From the NCBI GenBank assembly GCA_013299115.1, contig JAAFKA010000001.1, positions 1 to 64,000 of the forward strand: a DNA stretch of 64,000 nt, given 5' to 3'. Positions 34,996-43,428 of the stretch are shown here, one piece after another. A program made the position numbers and the translations under genes. A model generated the notes under the pieces. It was not told the DNA's origin, did not search any database, and was given only the letters and a program-made list of their open reading frames with translations. Position 1 is the stretch's first letter; the number at the start of each line of letters is the position of its first letter. The stretch is from Cytophagales bacterium. GTDB taxonomy: Bacteria > Bacteroidota > Bacteroidia > Cytophagales > Thermoflexibacteraceae.

Positions 34996-35144
34996 TTGCA
35001 AAGTATTCAGTACTTAACTTAAAAAAACAGTACTCATAAAAACTAACTTTCTTTGGAATGGTTGTTAGTAGTTATCAATATTGGTTGCTTTTATCAAAAG
35101 TATTTATTTTATTTGCGGTGCAAAGGTACAACCTATTTTTAGAA

Positions 35145-35873
35145 ATGCAAAAGATTTTACAAAAAATATTATTACTTATTTTAAGCTTTATTTGTTGGCA
35201 GCCTAATGGCTATGGACAGAACGAGGACAAGTTGCAAAAAGCTGATACAGACTTCAAAGAAAAGAATTATGAATTAGCTTTTAAAGGCTACGAATCTATC
35301 TTGCATGGGGCAAAGCAATATAGCGAAAGTATGTTGCTTAAAATGGCTTTTATCAAAGAAAAACAAGACGATATTCCTTCGGCTTTGTATTATTTGGCAC
35401 TGCACTATACCAAAAAGCCCGACGAAAACGTATTGCAAAAAATTACAAATTTGGCAGAAGTGCATAAACTCAAAGGGCATAAACCTACCGATATTGAATA
35501 TCTGTTTTATCTGTTTCACTATTACCAACTTTGGATTGTGGCGGGTTTTATCTTGGTAATGGTAGCAGGTGGCATTTTGTTGTTTAAGCAAAGTCAAAAA
35601 GGAAATGAAATTTTATTTCCTTATATTCTTTTTGCTTTGTTGGGAGGTACTTTTTTTTATGTCTATAACTTTGGGCAACCAGCCCTGCGTGCCATAGTCA
35701 AAACCAATAATGCAATGGCTATGCAAGCACCTTCGGCGGGGGCAGAACAAGTGGAGGTAATAGGCAAAGGAACTTGTGTGCAAGTTTTGGACAAGAAAGA
35801 TATTTGGTATTTGGTAAGGTGGGACGACAAAAAAGCCTACATTCGCGAAACCAATATTTGGTTAGTAAAGTAA
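35145..35873 (+). CDS. BatE-like TPR / SH3 membrane protein
   Basis: 242 residues from the ATG at 35145, just before a signal peptide (LLLILSFICWQPNGYG). The first part has TPR-like helices (KADTDFKEKNYELAFKGYESIL). Two transmembrane helices follow (LWIVAGFILVMVAGGILLF; FPYILFALLGGTFFYVY) and a C-terminal bacterial SH3 domain (VIGKGTCVQVLDKKDIWYLVRWDDKKAYIRETNIWLV). This layout is that of BatE from the batABCDE (aerotolerance) operon of Bacteroidota. The von Willebrand-domain BatA/BatB and the BatD partners are absent, so it is an orphan or a diverged relative. Confidence 0.65.
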   Translation: MQKILQKILLLILSFICWQPNGYGQNEDKLQKADTDFKEKNYELAFKGYESILHGAKQYSESMLLKMAFIKEKQDDIPSALYYLALHYTKKPDENVLQKITNLAEVHKLKGHKPTDIEYLFYLFHYYQLWIVAGFILVMVAGGILLFKQSQKGNEILFPYILFALLGGTFFYVYNFGQPALRAIVKTNNAMAMQAPSAGAEQVEVIGKGTCVQVLDKKDIWYLVRWDDKKAYIRETNIWLVK

Positions 35874-35945
35874 GTTTTTTACAAAAAACTTGTTTGGTTG
35901 CTTGCCAAAAGAAGTTTTTTGTATAAAAAAGCATAGCTTTTTGTA

Positions 35946-36040
35946 CGATTGTCAAAGTCTTGATGGGCTACCTAAGCCATTGACAACCTACCAACACCGT
36001 TGTCAATGGCTTAGGCAGCCCATCAAGACTTTGACAATCG
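35946..36040. repeat. 42-bp long hairpin of the GATTGTCAA family
   Basis: Arms 35946-35987 and 35999-36040 pair with one mismatch around an 11-nt loop. The outer CGATTGTCAA matches the hairpins at 28385 and 50235, whereas the inner 30 bp are unrelated to theirs but internally paired. It lies between the convergent batE-like and tube genes. Confidence 0.75.
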
Positions 36041-36104
36041 GTAAGTTTTTAGAAACAACTAAAAAAGTCCAAAGTAATCTCTATTTGATAAGCAGAATCA
36101 GGAC

Positions 36105-36139
36105 AAAAGACAACATCTTTTTGAAAGATGTCATCTTTT
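36105..36139 (-). terminator. hairpin after the tail-tube gene
   Basis: 16-nt arms 36105-36120 and 36124-36139 with a two-base mismatch and a 3-nt loop, 25 bp past the tube stop. The AACATCTTT arm recurs in the inverted repeats at 17969 and 52199. Confidence 0.55.
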
Positions 36140-36163
36140 GCAATGAGTTTTTAGAACTATTTT

Positions 36164-36616
36164 CTACCCATTTTTCATCACAATTCCCTCGTGTGCCAAT
36201 TCCAAAGTCTCGACAGCCACCTCGTTTCCGTCTGATTTGAGGTCGGTGCTGGTGATTTTGGTAGGCCATGCATTGGTCAGAGTCCATGACATGGTAGGGG
36301 CGTCGGTTTCGTCGAGCAACTGAATGGTGATTTCCTGCCGTTTTATGGTATTCAGCTTAATTTCGTTGTACCAATCAAACAGTTTGTTATCACCCTTAAA
36401 AATACCTTTTTTCATGGTAATGTTGCTAAACTTCTTGATACCAGGCATCTTGATAGTCGAAAAGACTTTGCTATTGCCATGACGGTACTCAATAATTTGT
36501 GTTTCGGTATCCAAACCAGAAACTTCTTGAAAAGCTATTTCGCCTTTGTCGCCAAGTGTAACTTTGAAGTAAAACTTGGGCAAAGGCCAGTTCATGTCTT
36601 GTGCTTCGCCTGCCAT
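36164..36616 (-). CDS. contractile-tail inner tube protein (T4 gp19-like)
   Basis: 150 residues from the ATG at 36616 (MAGEAQDMNWPLPKFYFKVTLGD). The upstream 30 codons run through a repeat element and were excluded. Typical tube features: FKVTLGDKGEIAFQEVSGLDTETQIIEYRHG, then KKFSNITMKKGIFKGDNKLFDWYN, ITIQLLDETDAPTMSWTLTNAWPTKITSTDLKSDGNEVAVETLELAHEG. Stacked hexamers form the inner tube that the sheath drives outward. It directly follows the sheath gene on the same strand, separated by a 118-bp spacer containing a repeat. Length is normal for extracellular contractile injection systems. Confidence 0.9.
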   Translation of the reverse strand: MAGEAQDMNWPLPKFYFKVTLGDKGEIAFQEVSGLDTETQIIEYRHGNSKVFSTIKMPGIKKFSNITMKKGIFKGDNKLFDWYNEIKLNTIKRQEITIQLLDETDAPTMSWTLTNAWPTKITSTDLKSDGNEVAVETLELAHEGIVMKNG

Positions 36617-36644
36617 AATATTTTTGATTTTTGATTTATGAATT

Positions 36645-36733
36645 GTGTTAGGGGTTGCTACAACCCCAACGCACTTGCAGTTGTGAGCAACCGCAAGCAC
36701 GAACAAACTACGGACTAAAGTCCGTAGCTACAG
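36645..36733. repeat. composite intergenic repeat, copy 2
   Basis: 26 bases identical to copy 1 at 33306-33331, followed by the hairpin CTTGCAGTTG-TGAG-CAACCGCAAG and the CTAAAG-family palindrome at 36708-36731 (CGGACTAAAGTCCG, then TAGCTAC). It fills the gap between sheath and tube genes. Confidence 0.65.
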
Positions 36734-36734
36734 A

Positions 36735-38321
36735 TTAGGACTCTTGCATTTTTTGTTGGAAAGTTATCACAATAAACTCAGCAGGTCTTGATACAGCTAC
36801 TTTTATGGTGATGTTCATTTTGCCATCTAAAATGTCGGTTGGCGTCATGGTAGCCCCCAAACCTATCAAGACTTCAAAGGCTTCTTTTGGTGAGCCACCT
36901 ACCAAGCCTCCTTGTTTCCAAACATTGAGCAAAAAACCCTCGATAGTGCCTTGCACGTTGAGCCAGGTACTTGCCGTATTTGGCTCGAAAACAAAGGCTT
37001 TGGCTGCAATTTTGATAGACTGTTCTATATACATCAGGGTACGTCTTACGTTTACATACCGCCAATCTTGGCTGTTGCCGTCTAAGGTTCTTGCCCCCCA
37101 AACCACAGTACCTTCGCCTACAAAAGAACGGATAGCATTGACAGATTTACCTGTTAGGGTTACGTTGAGGTCTGCTTGGTCGTCGTGGGTCAAATTGACC
37201 GTAGGAGAAACTACGGCAGTCATGCTCACGTTGGCGGGTGCTTTCCACACGCCGCGTTGGGTGTCCACCATAGTATAAATACCCGCCATAGCTGCTGCGG
37301 GAGGCATCATATTGAGTTTGTTTCGCAAAGTTTGCAAAATCATTTTATAGGTAGGAAACAAAGCTACCAAAGTTTGCGACAATTTAGTTGGGTCTATTTT
37401 GTTTGCTACGTAGGTTGTAATTTTGTCTATCTCTGCATCTAAAGCTTCTTTCTTTTTAGTTTTCTTTGCTTTCTCATCCACTACATTTTGAGGGTCTGCT
37501 GTATTTGCGGTTATATCACCAATAGAAGCTGCTACTTCTGCTTTGAGTATTGTTACTAACTCAGCTTTATCTGCATCGAGAAAATTGGTAAAATCAACAT
37601 CATTGTTAGAGAAAATGCTGGTATTTAGCCAAGGATAATAAGCTGCCCCATAACTCAAAAAGTTATTGCCTACATTGCCCCTAAAAGTTTCAATCACATT
37701 AGTTTTGGTAGGTTTGTAACCATTATAGACATCGAACAAAGCAATTCTGCTCATCATTTTTCCACAATGGGCAAGCATTGTTTGGCAAACTTCCTGAAAA
37801 CCTGCATTATCGAGCAAAACTGCTTCGGGAATGAGCAACATGGTAGGCACAGTTTCGCCAATCAAAGGCTCTAACCCACCCAACAAATCTGCTTTGTTTA
37901 CATCTATTTTTCCTTGTTTATCGCCACCATAAGTACCCACAGAAACAATGTAGCAAGTGCCTCCGCCATTGCTATAAAACAGGCGTATAGCTTGTGCCAA
38001 AAAACAACGAGTTTTCTGGGCATCTGCACCTTCTTGCGTTAGTTTGTAATTATTGACCCCAGAAACAAATTCTGTTTCGGAGGAATTGGTGGCTGGTGCT
38101 ATCTCAAATAGTGCTTTGATAGAACCACCAAAGGTTTCGGCAAATTCTGCCAATGATGAAATACGGATAGGTTTGTTTAGCACTGATTTTCCGCCTTGAT
38201 TGGCTTTTTCTGTATAGCCAATGAATGCAGGCACAGCTGTAGGCACACCTACCACCGAACGGGGGAATGCGTCTTTCTCCTCGATATAAACTCCCGGAGT
38301 TCGCAAGTCTAATACTGCCAT
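36735..38321 (-). CDS. contractile-tail sheath protein
   Basis: 528 residues. N-terminus VLDLRTPGVYIEEKDAFPRSVVGVPTAVPAFIGYTEKA is the canonical sheath start. The C-terminal domain has IYTMVDTQRGVWKAPANVSM, DLNVTLTGKSVNAIRSFVGEGTVVWGARTLDG, DWRYVNVRRTLMYIEQSIKIAAKAFVFEPN, and ends IKVAVSRPAEFIVITFQQK, as in extracellular contractile injection systems and type VI subtype iv. The middle (~170-330) is a variable surface domain with a charged helix (KAKKTKKKEALDAEID). Contraction powers ejection of the tube. The rest of such a system (baseplate, spike, AAA+ ATPase) is not within reach on either side. Confidence 0.92.
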   Translation of the reverse strand: MAVLDLRTPGVYIEEKDAFPRSVVGVPTAVPAFIGYTEKANQGGKSVLNKPIRISSLAEFAETFGGSIKALFEIAPATNSSETEFVSGVNNYKLTQEGADAQKTRCFLAQAIRLFYSNGGGTCYIVSVGTYGGDKQGKIDVNKADLLGGLEPLIGETVPTMLLIPEAVLLDNAGFQEVCQTMLAHCGKMMSRIALFDVYNGYKPTKTNVIETFRGNVGNNFLSYGAAYYPWLNTSIFSNNDVDFTNFLDADKAELVTILKAEVAASIGDITANTADPQNVVDEKAKKTKKKEALDAEIDKITTYVANKIDPTKLSQTLVALFPTYKMILQTLRNKLNMMPPAAAMAGIYTMVDTQRGVWKAPANVSMTAVVSPTVNLTHDDQADLNVTLTGKSVNAIRSFVGEGTVVWGARTLDGNSQDWRYVNVRRTLMYIEQSIKIAAKAFVFEPNTASTWLNVQGTIEGFLLNVWKQGGLVGGSPKEAFEVLIGLGATMTPTDILDGKMNITIKVAVSRPAEFIVITFQQKMQES

Positions 38322-38352
38322 AATGAAACTGTTTTTGGGTTAAACTATTCGA

Positions 38353-39252
38353 TTAAATATAAACATAGATGACTGCTTTGTCGGCTTGCAACTGTTGCAA
38401 ACTTGCCACAGGCATTCTTTCTATCACTGTTTTGCTTGCTTTTGCCCTATCTCTGCCATACTTTTTTAGCTGAAAATGATAAGGCGAAACTTCGGCTACT
38501 ATCAAAGGTTGCAAGGAATTGATTTGAAAAACCTCGCCCAACTGCTCATGCTGCACCCGCACAGGGTCGGCAAATAAAGGTGGTGTAGCACTTTCTACAC
38601 CCAACTGCAAATCTGTTCCTTTGCTATACTTGGGTACAACTATGTATTGCCAATAGGCAACTTTTGCCTGAAAATGAATGTGGTAAGATGAAAAATTTTG
38701 AGAAGTTGGTATAGCTACTAATTGGTTGAGAAACAACTGAACAAAACTTGTTCCTAAACGATAGAATTTTAAGTTTTGGAGAAAATATTTTTCGTCTGTT
38801 GTCAAAACCTCTTTGTCAAGTAATTGATAGTCAATTAATTGGGCAGTTTGCAAATTGGTTTCAAAAGGCAAGGTTTCAGTGGCAACGGTAGCCGAAGCAT
38901 AATTTTCGTTTGGGGCTTGGTTAGCAAAATAGCAAAAAGTTTGTTGCTCTTTGTCTAAGGGGTTAGCTGCAAGAGTAGGGGCTGCGGTCATAGCCAACCA
39001 ATAGGGATTGGTAGGTTGCAGCGCAAAAGACAATACGATATTTTCTTTTGTTAGCTTTTTCTGCCAATAGGCAATGAGTGCTGTATCTGCCACAAGCCAA
39101 CAGCCATTGTCAAAAAATTTGGGAAACAGCCCCGTTTTATGTATAAACTCTTGAGTAGTAGGCATAGGCACAATTTCCATCTTGCGGAGTTTCAGGTCTG
39201 CATAGTAAGTATGGAAAAATTGCAAGTGGCACAAAGCTCGGTAAGACGACAT
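38353..39252 (-). CDS. protein upstream of sheath, probable injection-system accessory protein
   Basis: 299 residues, no signal peptide, 31 bp upstream of the sheath start on the same strand, so it is likely the first gene of the unit. The N-terminus reads YRALCHLQFFHTYYADLKLRKMEIVPMPTTQEFIHKTGLFPKFFDNGCWLVAD, a pattern I associate with uncharacterised proteins near sheath/tube genes of Bacteroidota injection loci; that memory is not verified. The rest is beta-rich (SYHIHFQAKVAYWQYIVVPKY) and ends in VYI. Candidate roles are baseplate component, cap or assembly factor. No enzyme motif is visible. Confidence 0.5.
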   Translation of the reverse strand: MSSYRALCHLQFFHTYYADLKLRKMEIVPMPTTQEFIHKTGLFPKFFDNGCWLVADTALIAYWQKKLTKENIVLSFALQPTNPYWLAMTAAPTLAANPLDKEQQTFCYFANQAPNENYASATVATETLPFETNLQTAQLIDYQLLDKEVLTTDEKYFLQNLKFYRLGTSFVQLFLNQLVAIPTSQNFSSYHIHFQAKVAYWQYIVVPKYSKGTDLQLGVESATPPLFADPVRVQHEQLGEVFQINSLQPLIVAEVSPYHFQLKKYGRDRAKASKTVIERMPVASLQQLQADKAVIYVYI

Positions 39253-39369
39253 AGCAAATACTTTATGTAGAATATAGCAAGAATGTTACCATTTCAAGAA
39301 ATAAAATACTGAAAACTCTATAGATTTTTTAAAATTAGGAAAAAAGTTATTTAATGTAATTGTTTGGGG

Positions 39370-40182
39370 TTATGGTTTTTTCAATGGCGAATCAGGTTCT
39401 TTTGCCATTGCGTTGAACACCATTTTATCCATAAAAATAGGAAACCATTTGTTCAGAAATACAGTCAATTTGCCTTGTGTGGTAAGAGTCAAAAGAGGTT
39501 TACGTTTCACTATGGCGTTGTAAATATGGGTGGCACATTCTTCAGCAGACATCATTTTTTGCTCATCTCTAGGAGATTCGCCTTGTGCGGTGCCGTCTTT
39601 CGACAAGGCTTTTTGGCGAATGGCAGAAGCCGTAAAACCAGGGCAGGCTATCAATACGTGAACTCCTTTGTAAAGCATTTCTGTTCGCAAGGTTTCTAAA
39701 AAGCCCTGCAAAGCAAACTTGGATGCAGAATAACCTGCTCTACCCGCCAATCCTCTGTAACCTGCAATAGACGAAATGCCAACTACCGAGCCTTTGGTGG
39801 CAAGGAGATGGGGCAGACAGGCTTTGGTAGCATAAACAGCCCCATAAAAGTTGATGTCCATCACTTTGCGAATAACCTCTGTATCTAAATCCTCAAACAA
39901 AGCCCGCATAGAAATTCCTGCGTTGTTTATCAGCACATCTATTCTCCCAAATTGTTTGACTACTTCGGTAGCCATACGGAGATTGTCGGCTTCTTTGCTT
40001 ACATCAGCTTGCAGCGTAAATATTTTAATGTTTTGGGCTTTAAGTTCCTTTTCTGTGGCTGCTAAGGCTTGGGCATCTCTACCTGTAATGACGACTTGCG
40101 ACCCCGCAGCACCAAAAACTGCGGCTAAGGCTTTGCCTATGCCTGAACTTCCCCCTGTGATAATAACGACCTTGTCTTTCAT
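39370..40182 (-). CDS. short-chain dehydrogenase/reductase
   Basis: 270 residues, Rossmann-fold oxidoreductase. The NAD(P)-binding TGGSSGIGKALA is at the N-terminus, NNAG at ~90, catalytic Ser in VGISSIAGYRGL, and YSASK (Tyr and Lys) shortly after. This is the classical SDR pattern. The C-terminal extension (KPLLTLTTQGKLTVFLNKWFPIFMDKMVF) is hydrophobic and may bind a membrane or lipid substrate, as in retinol- or ceramide-type SDRs. The substrate is unknown. 117 bp separate it from the injection-system gene on the same strand; a functional link is not implied. Confidence 0.88.
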   Translation of the reverse strand: MKDKVVIITGGSSGIGKALAAVFGAAGSQVVITGRDAQALAATEKELKAQNIKIFTLQADVSKEADNLRMATEVVKQFGRIDVLINNAGISMRALFEDLDTEVIRKVMDINFYGAVYATKACLPHLLATKGSVVGISSIAGYRGLAGRAGYSASKFALQGFLETLRTEMLYKGVHVLIACPGFTASAIRQKALSKDGTAQGESPRDEQKMMSAEECATHIYNAIVKRKPLLTLTTQGKLTVFLNKWFPIFMDKMVFNAMAKEPDSPLKKP

Positions 40183-40225
40183 ATTAACTTTGTTTAAAAA
40201 AATTAACTCTGCTTATTTTTTTAAC

Positions 40226-41338
40226 TCACTTCCCAAATTGTTTCAGCAAAATTTTCTGTATTTCGTTCATGGCTATGATAGTTTTTGGGTCTGCACTGTT
40301 GGCAAGCATAGCAAAGCCCAAATTTTTGTCTTTAAACAGCACCGCCCTTGCATAAAAAGTACCCAACGACCCTTCGTGAGTCGACACGTGATTGTCGCCT
40401 TTTACTATATTTCGCCAGCCCAAGGCATATTCATTTAGCCCAAAGTGCATAAAATTGTAAGTTTCTGCTTTCAAATAAGTGTCCCTGCCTTGCAAACCCA
40501 ATAAATGATGTCGCAGCCATTTGGTATATTCCTGAATAGAAATATTGAGGTCTTCGGCAGGGGCAAAAATTGACAAAGGTTTTTGATGGTCGTCTGGTGG
40601 CGTAGGCACAGTTTTGAGGGCATCTATGCTGCGGTGTCCCCAAGGGTGCTTGCGATTGAGCCTATTTGGAAAACCAAAATCTATACTTAGTTTCATCTCT
40701 AAGTTAAACAGTTCAACGGCTTGTTCTTCCCAAGCCTTATCTGTTTTTTGTTCGAGCATTGCCGTTGCCAACACATAACCCGCATTAGAATAAGAATAAA
40801 AAGAGCCTTGTGGTATTTTTACAGGTTCTTGTTGCAAAGCATATTCTGCAAATAAAACTCGTTGTTCTCTAACAGAGCCTGCAAAAGTAGGAATTTTGAC
40901 TATATCTTTTTCAGAGCCAAAAGGCTGAATACCAGCTCGATGTGATAATAAATCTGCCAAAGTAATGTCCTTGTAAGCAGAGTTTGCTTTTGCCTCTAAA
41001 TTTGGAAAGACCTCAAAAAATTTGGTTTTCCAATCCAATTTACCTTGCTCGACTGCTTTTGCCACCAAAAAAGAGGTAAAGGCTTTGGTATTAGAACCTA
41101 AATGAAACCTGTCCGCCACCTGCACCGCATTGTTTTCTCCAAGTACTCTTGTACCCCAAACGGCTGAGGTCAATTCTTTTTCACCACTGCAAACAGAATA
41201 GCCAAAGCCTATCACTTTGTTGGCTTTGAGTACTGAGTCTATCTGATGTTTATAGTCTGTTTGAGCAGTGGCTTTACACACACACAAGCACGTGAGTAGG
41301 GCAAAAAATGCGAAAGATTGGATTAGTTTTTTTGTCAT
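40226..41338 (-). CDS. exported serine hydrolase of the beta-lactamase (class C / PBP) fold
   Basis: 370 residues with a signal peptide (ending CVCKATAQ). Catalytic motifs: SNTK (the S-x-x-K nucleophile) in HLGSNTKAFTSFL and YSN in FYSYSNAGYVLATAML. The expected third motif (K/H-S/T-G) is probably HEGSLGTFYARA near the C-terminus. Members act as D-alanyl-D-alanine carboxypeptidases, esterases or beta-lactamases, so a specific reaction cannot be stated. It lies 43 bp upstream of the SDR gene, same strand, and may share its transcript. Confidence 0.82.
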   Translation of the reverse strand: MTKKLIQSFAFFALLTCLCVCKATAQTDYKHQIDSVLKANKVIGFGYSVCSGEKELTSAVWGTRVLGENNAVQVADRFHLGSNTKAFTSFLVAKAVEQGKLDWKTKFFEVFPNLEAKANSAYKDITLADLLSHRAGIQPFGSEKDIVKIPTFAGSVREQRVLFAEYALQQEPVKIPQGSFYSYSNAGYVLATAMLEQKTDKAWEEQAVELFNLEMKLSIDFGFPNRLNRKHPWGHRSIDALKTVPTPPDDHQKPLSIFAPAEDLNISIQEYTKWLRHHLLGLQGRDTYLKAETYNFMHFGLNEYALGWRNIVKGDNHVSTHEGSLGTFYARAVLFKDKNLGFAMLANSADPKTIIAMNEIQKILLKQFGK

Positions 41339-41471
41339 TTTTTTATGGTTTTTCTAAAAAGAGTATTTCACTTAAACACTTTTCCCATTGGCACTTTCAA
41401 ATCAGGAAACAAAGGTTGTTTGACGAAAGAATTTCTATAGTCAAATCAAGGGCTCCATTGCAGCCTTTGAT

Positions 41472-41529
41472 GTAACGTACACTTTAGCGTGTGATTTTTT
41501 TGCAAGCACCACGCTAAAGCGTATGTTAC
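41472..41529. repeat. CTAAAG-family inverted pair
   Basis: Two copies of the family facing each other: arms 41472-41491 and 41510-41529, paired at 18 of 20 with the other two as G-T. Core CGCTAAAGCG and flank TATGTTAC match the element at 34734. Possibly the terminator of hldD. Confidence 0.65.
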
Positions 41530-41536
41530 ACTCATA

Positions 41537-42508
41537 TTACCAATATTCATTTTTTACCAAATAATTCTGCACGTATTCTTTCACGCCTTCCTCCAACGAA
41601 GTAAAAGGAGCATCATAACCTACACTACGCAATTTGCTCATGTCTGCCTCCGTAAAATATTGGTATTTGTCCCTAATGTCTAAGGGTGTATCTACAAAAT
41701 TTATTTTTTCGGGAATTTCTAAGGCAGCAAAAACAGCCTTTGTCAAGTCTAAAAACGACCTTGCTTTGCCTGTACCTAAATTATATAAGCCTGATTTTGG
41801 CTGTTTGTGAAACAAAAACAAACAAACGGCTGCCAAATCTTTCACATAAATAAAATCTCGCAACTGTTCGCCATCTTTGAAATCAGGGCGGTGAGAACGA
41901 AACAATTTGACTTCGTTATGGGCTTTGATTTGGTTGAACGAATGAAAAATAACCGAAGCCATGCGTCCTTTGTGGTATTCATTGGCACCATAGACATTAA
42001 AAAATTTTAGTCCTGCCCAAAATGGTGGTGTTTGGTGTTGGTGAATTACCCATTTGTCAAACTCATTTTTAGAAACCCCATAAGGATTGAGAGGTTGCAA
42101 CTGTGGTGCTAAGGATTCCTCGTCTTTGTAGCCAAATTCTCCACCACCGTAGGTTGCTGCTGACGAGGCGTAAATCAAGGGAACTTGGTGTATCGTGCAA
42201 AATTCCCACATTTTTTTGGAATATTCCACGTTCAACTCCTCAAAAATAGCATAATTAAATTCTGTGGTGTCTGTCCTTGCTCCTAAGTGAAATACGCACT
42301 CTACAAAACTGCCACTTTCTGCAAACCATTTAAAAAATTCTTTGCGGTCTATTTTTTGTCGCCATAGTTTTCCGCCACCTAAATTTTTGTTTTTTTGGGG
42401 ATTAGAAAAATCATCAACCAATATTAAATCTGTGTAGCCATGTTCATTCAAACTGCGGACTAAGCCACTTGCTATAAAACCTGCTGCACCCGTTACAACG
42501 ATTGCCAT
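41537..42508 (-). CDS. hldD: ADP-L-glycero-D-manno-heptose 6-epimerase
   Basis: 323 residues from the ATG at 42508 (MAIVVTGAAGFIASGLVRSL). NAD(P)-dependent epimerase of the extended SDR type that makes the ADP-heptose used in LPS inner core. Landmarks: GAAGFI near the start, FHLGARTDTTE, IYASSAATYGGG, YGVSKNEFD (catalytic Tyr/Lys), FNVYGANEYHKGRMASV and GEQLRDFIYVKDL. The HKGRMAS segment is characteristic of this epimerase. No other heptose gene is adjacent. Confidence 0.9.
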   Translation of the reverse strand: MAIVVTGAAGFIASGLVRSLNEHGYTDLILVDDFSNPQKNKNLGGGKLWRQKIDRKEFFKWFAESGSFVECVFHLGARTDTTEFNYAIFEELNVEYSKKMWEFCTIHQVPLIYASSAATYGGGEFGYKDEESLAPQLQPLNPYGVSKNEFDKWVIHQHQTPPFWAGLKFFNVYGANEYHKGRMASVIFHSFNQIKAHNEVKLFRSHRPDFKDGEQLRDFIYVKDLAAVCLFLFHKQPKSGLYNLGTGKARSFLDLTKAVFAALEIPEKINFVDTPLDIRDKYQYFTEADMSKLRSVGYDAPFTSLEEGVKEYVQNYLVKNEYW

Positions 42509-42738
42509 GTTTGTTTCGAGATTATAAAAATAAATTTTTGCCAATATTAGTTATTTCTTTCGATTTTAGCTAATTCGACCTACTAAAAAAATTAGGATTT
42601 AGACAACTTATAAACTTGTCAATAGGCTATTTCGTTTGTATATTTGCAAAATATCATGACTTAGGTAGGTTGGTAATTGCTTTTTATAACCTGACAATCT
42701 TATAAAAGTTGCCACTGCCAATTAAACTTGAATTCCTT

Positions 42739-43386
42739 ATGCTCATTGCCAATCCCATTTATGATGTCGTTTTCAAACGACTAATGGACAACGAAAAAGT
42801 TGCTAAGTTTTTCATTGGCACTTTTCTGGAACAAGATGTCGACTTATTAGACTTGCAACCGCAAGAATACACCTACGAAGGGCTGTTGGACATTAAAGAC
42901 GAAGTAGAACTCGAACAAAAAAAGGAAATGATAGCCCAACGGCTCGGTATTCGAATTTTTAGAATGGATTTTGTGGCAACAGTTAGAACCAAAGCAGGCG
43001 ACCGCAAAAAAATCTTGATAGAAGTACAAAAAGCCCAAGAGATAGAAGATGTCATGCGGTTTAGGCGTTATTTGGCAGAACACTACAAAGGTACAGAGCC
43101 AGAAGAAAGAAAGAAAATAGCAGATGAGGAGGAGGCTTGGCGTACTATCAGTGCCTATATGGAGGATTTGAAACGCAAGGCGGTGAAGTTAGAAAAAGAG
43201 TTGGCTATCAAAGAAAAAGTGTTGGAGGAAAAAGACAAGGTGTTGGAGGAAAAAGACAAGGTGTTGGAGGAAAACGCAAAAGTGTTGCAGGAAAACGCAA
43301 AAGTGTTGCAGGAAAATGCAAAGGCTTTGAGTGAAAAAGATAAGTTGATACAAGAATTGTTGGACAAATTGAATAAGCAAACTTAA
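42739..43386 (+). CDS. internally deleted PD-(D/E)XK transposase-family protein
   Basis: 215 residues from the ATG at 42739; a TTG at 42709 is less likely. The N-terminal nuclease half is intact (NPIYDVVFKRLM, then Asp77 in RMDFVATV and Glu95-x-Gln-Lys in ILIEVQKAQ, followed by DVMRFRRYLAEHY). Directly after comes the C-terminal helix (EPEERKKIADEEEAW...). Family members that start this way usually carry ~150 residues between those parts (a YFLGYKL...-type region), so a large in-frame deletion has removed the middle. The tail is a ladder of heptads (VLEEKDK x2, VLEENAK, VLQENAK x2), giving a coiled coil. It could still bind DNA or act as a dominant-negative partner. Confidence 0.6.
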   Translation: MLIANPIYDVVFKRLMDNEKVAKFFIGTFLEQDVDLLDLQPQEYTYEGLLDIKDEVELEQKKEMIAQRLGIRIFRMDFVATVRTKAGDRKKILIEVQKAQEIEDVMRFRRYLAEHYKGTEPEERKKIADEEEAWRTISAYMEDLKRKAVKLEKELAIKEKVLEEKDKVLEEKDKVLEENAKVLQENAKVLQENAKALSEKDKLIQELLDKLNKQT

Positions 43387-43428
43387 AAATTTGCAATTCA
43401 TTGTGAAAAAAACAACTTAGGTTTAGTT

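Noticed and set aside
34540-35022. Plus-strand frames containing GFCEPAGIRTRDPNIKSVV-type text
   Set aside because: They are translated antisense of the two tRNA-Lys genes and the tRNA-Leu, a well-known annotation artefact.
43137-43401. Repetitive frames in both strands over the heptad ladder
   Set aside because: They are shadows of the 21-bp coding repeat of the coiled-coil tail in the gene at 42739.
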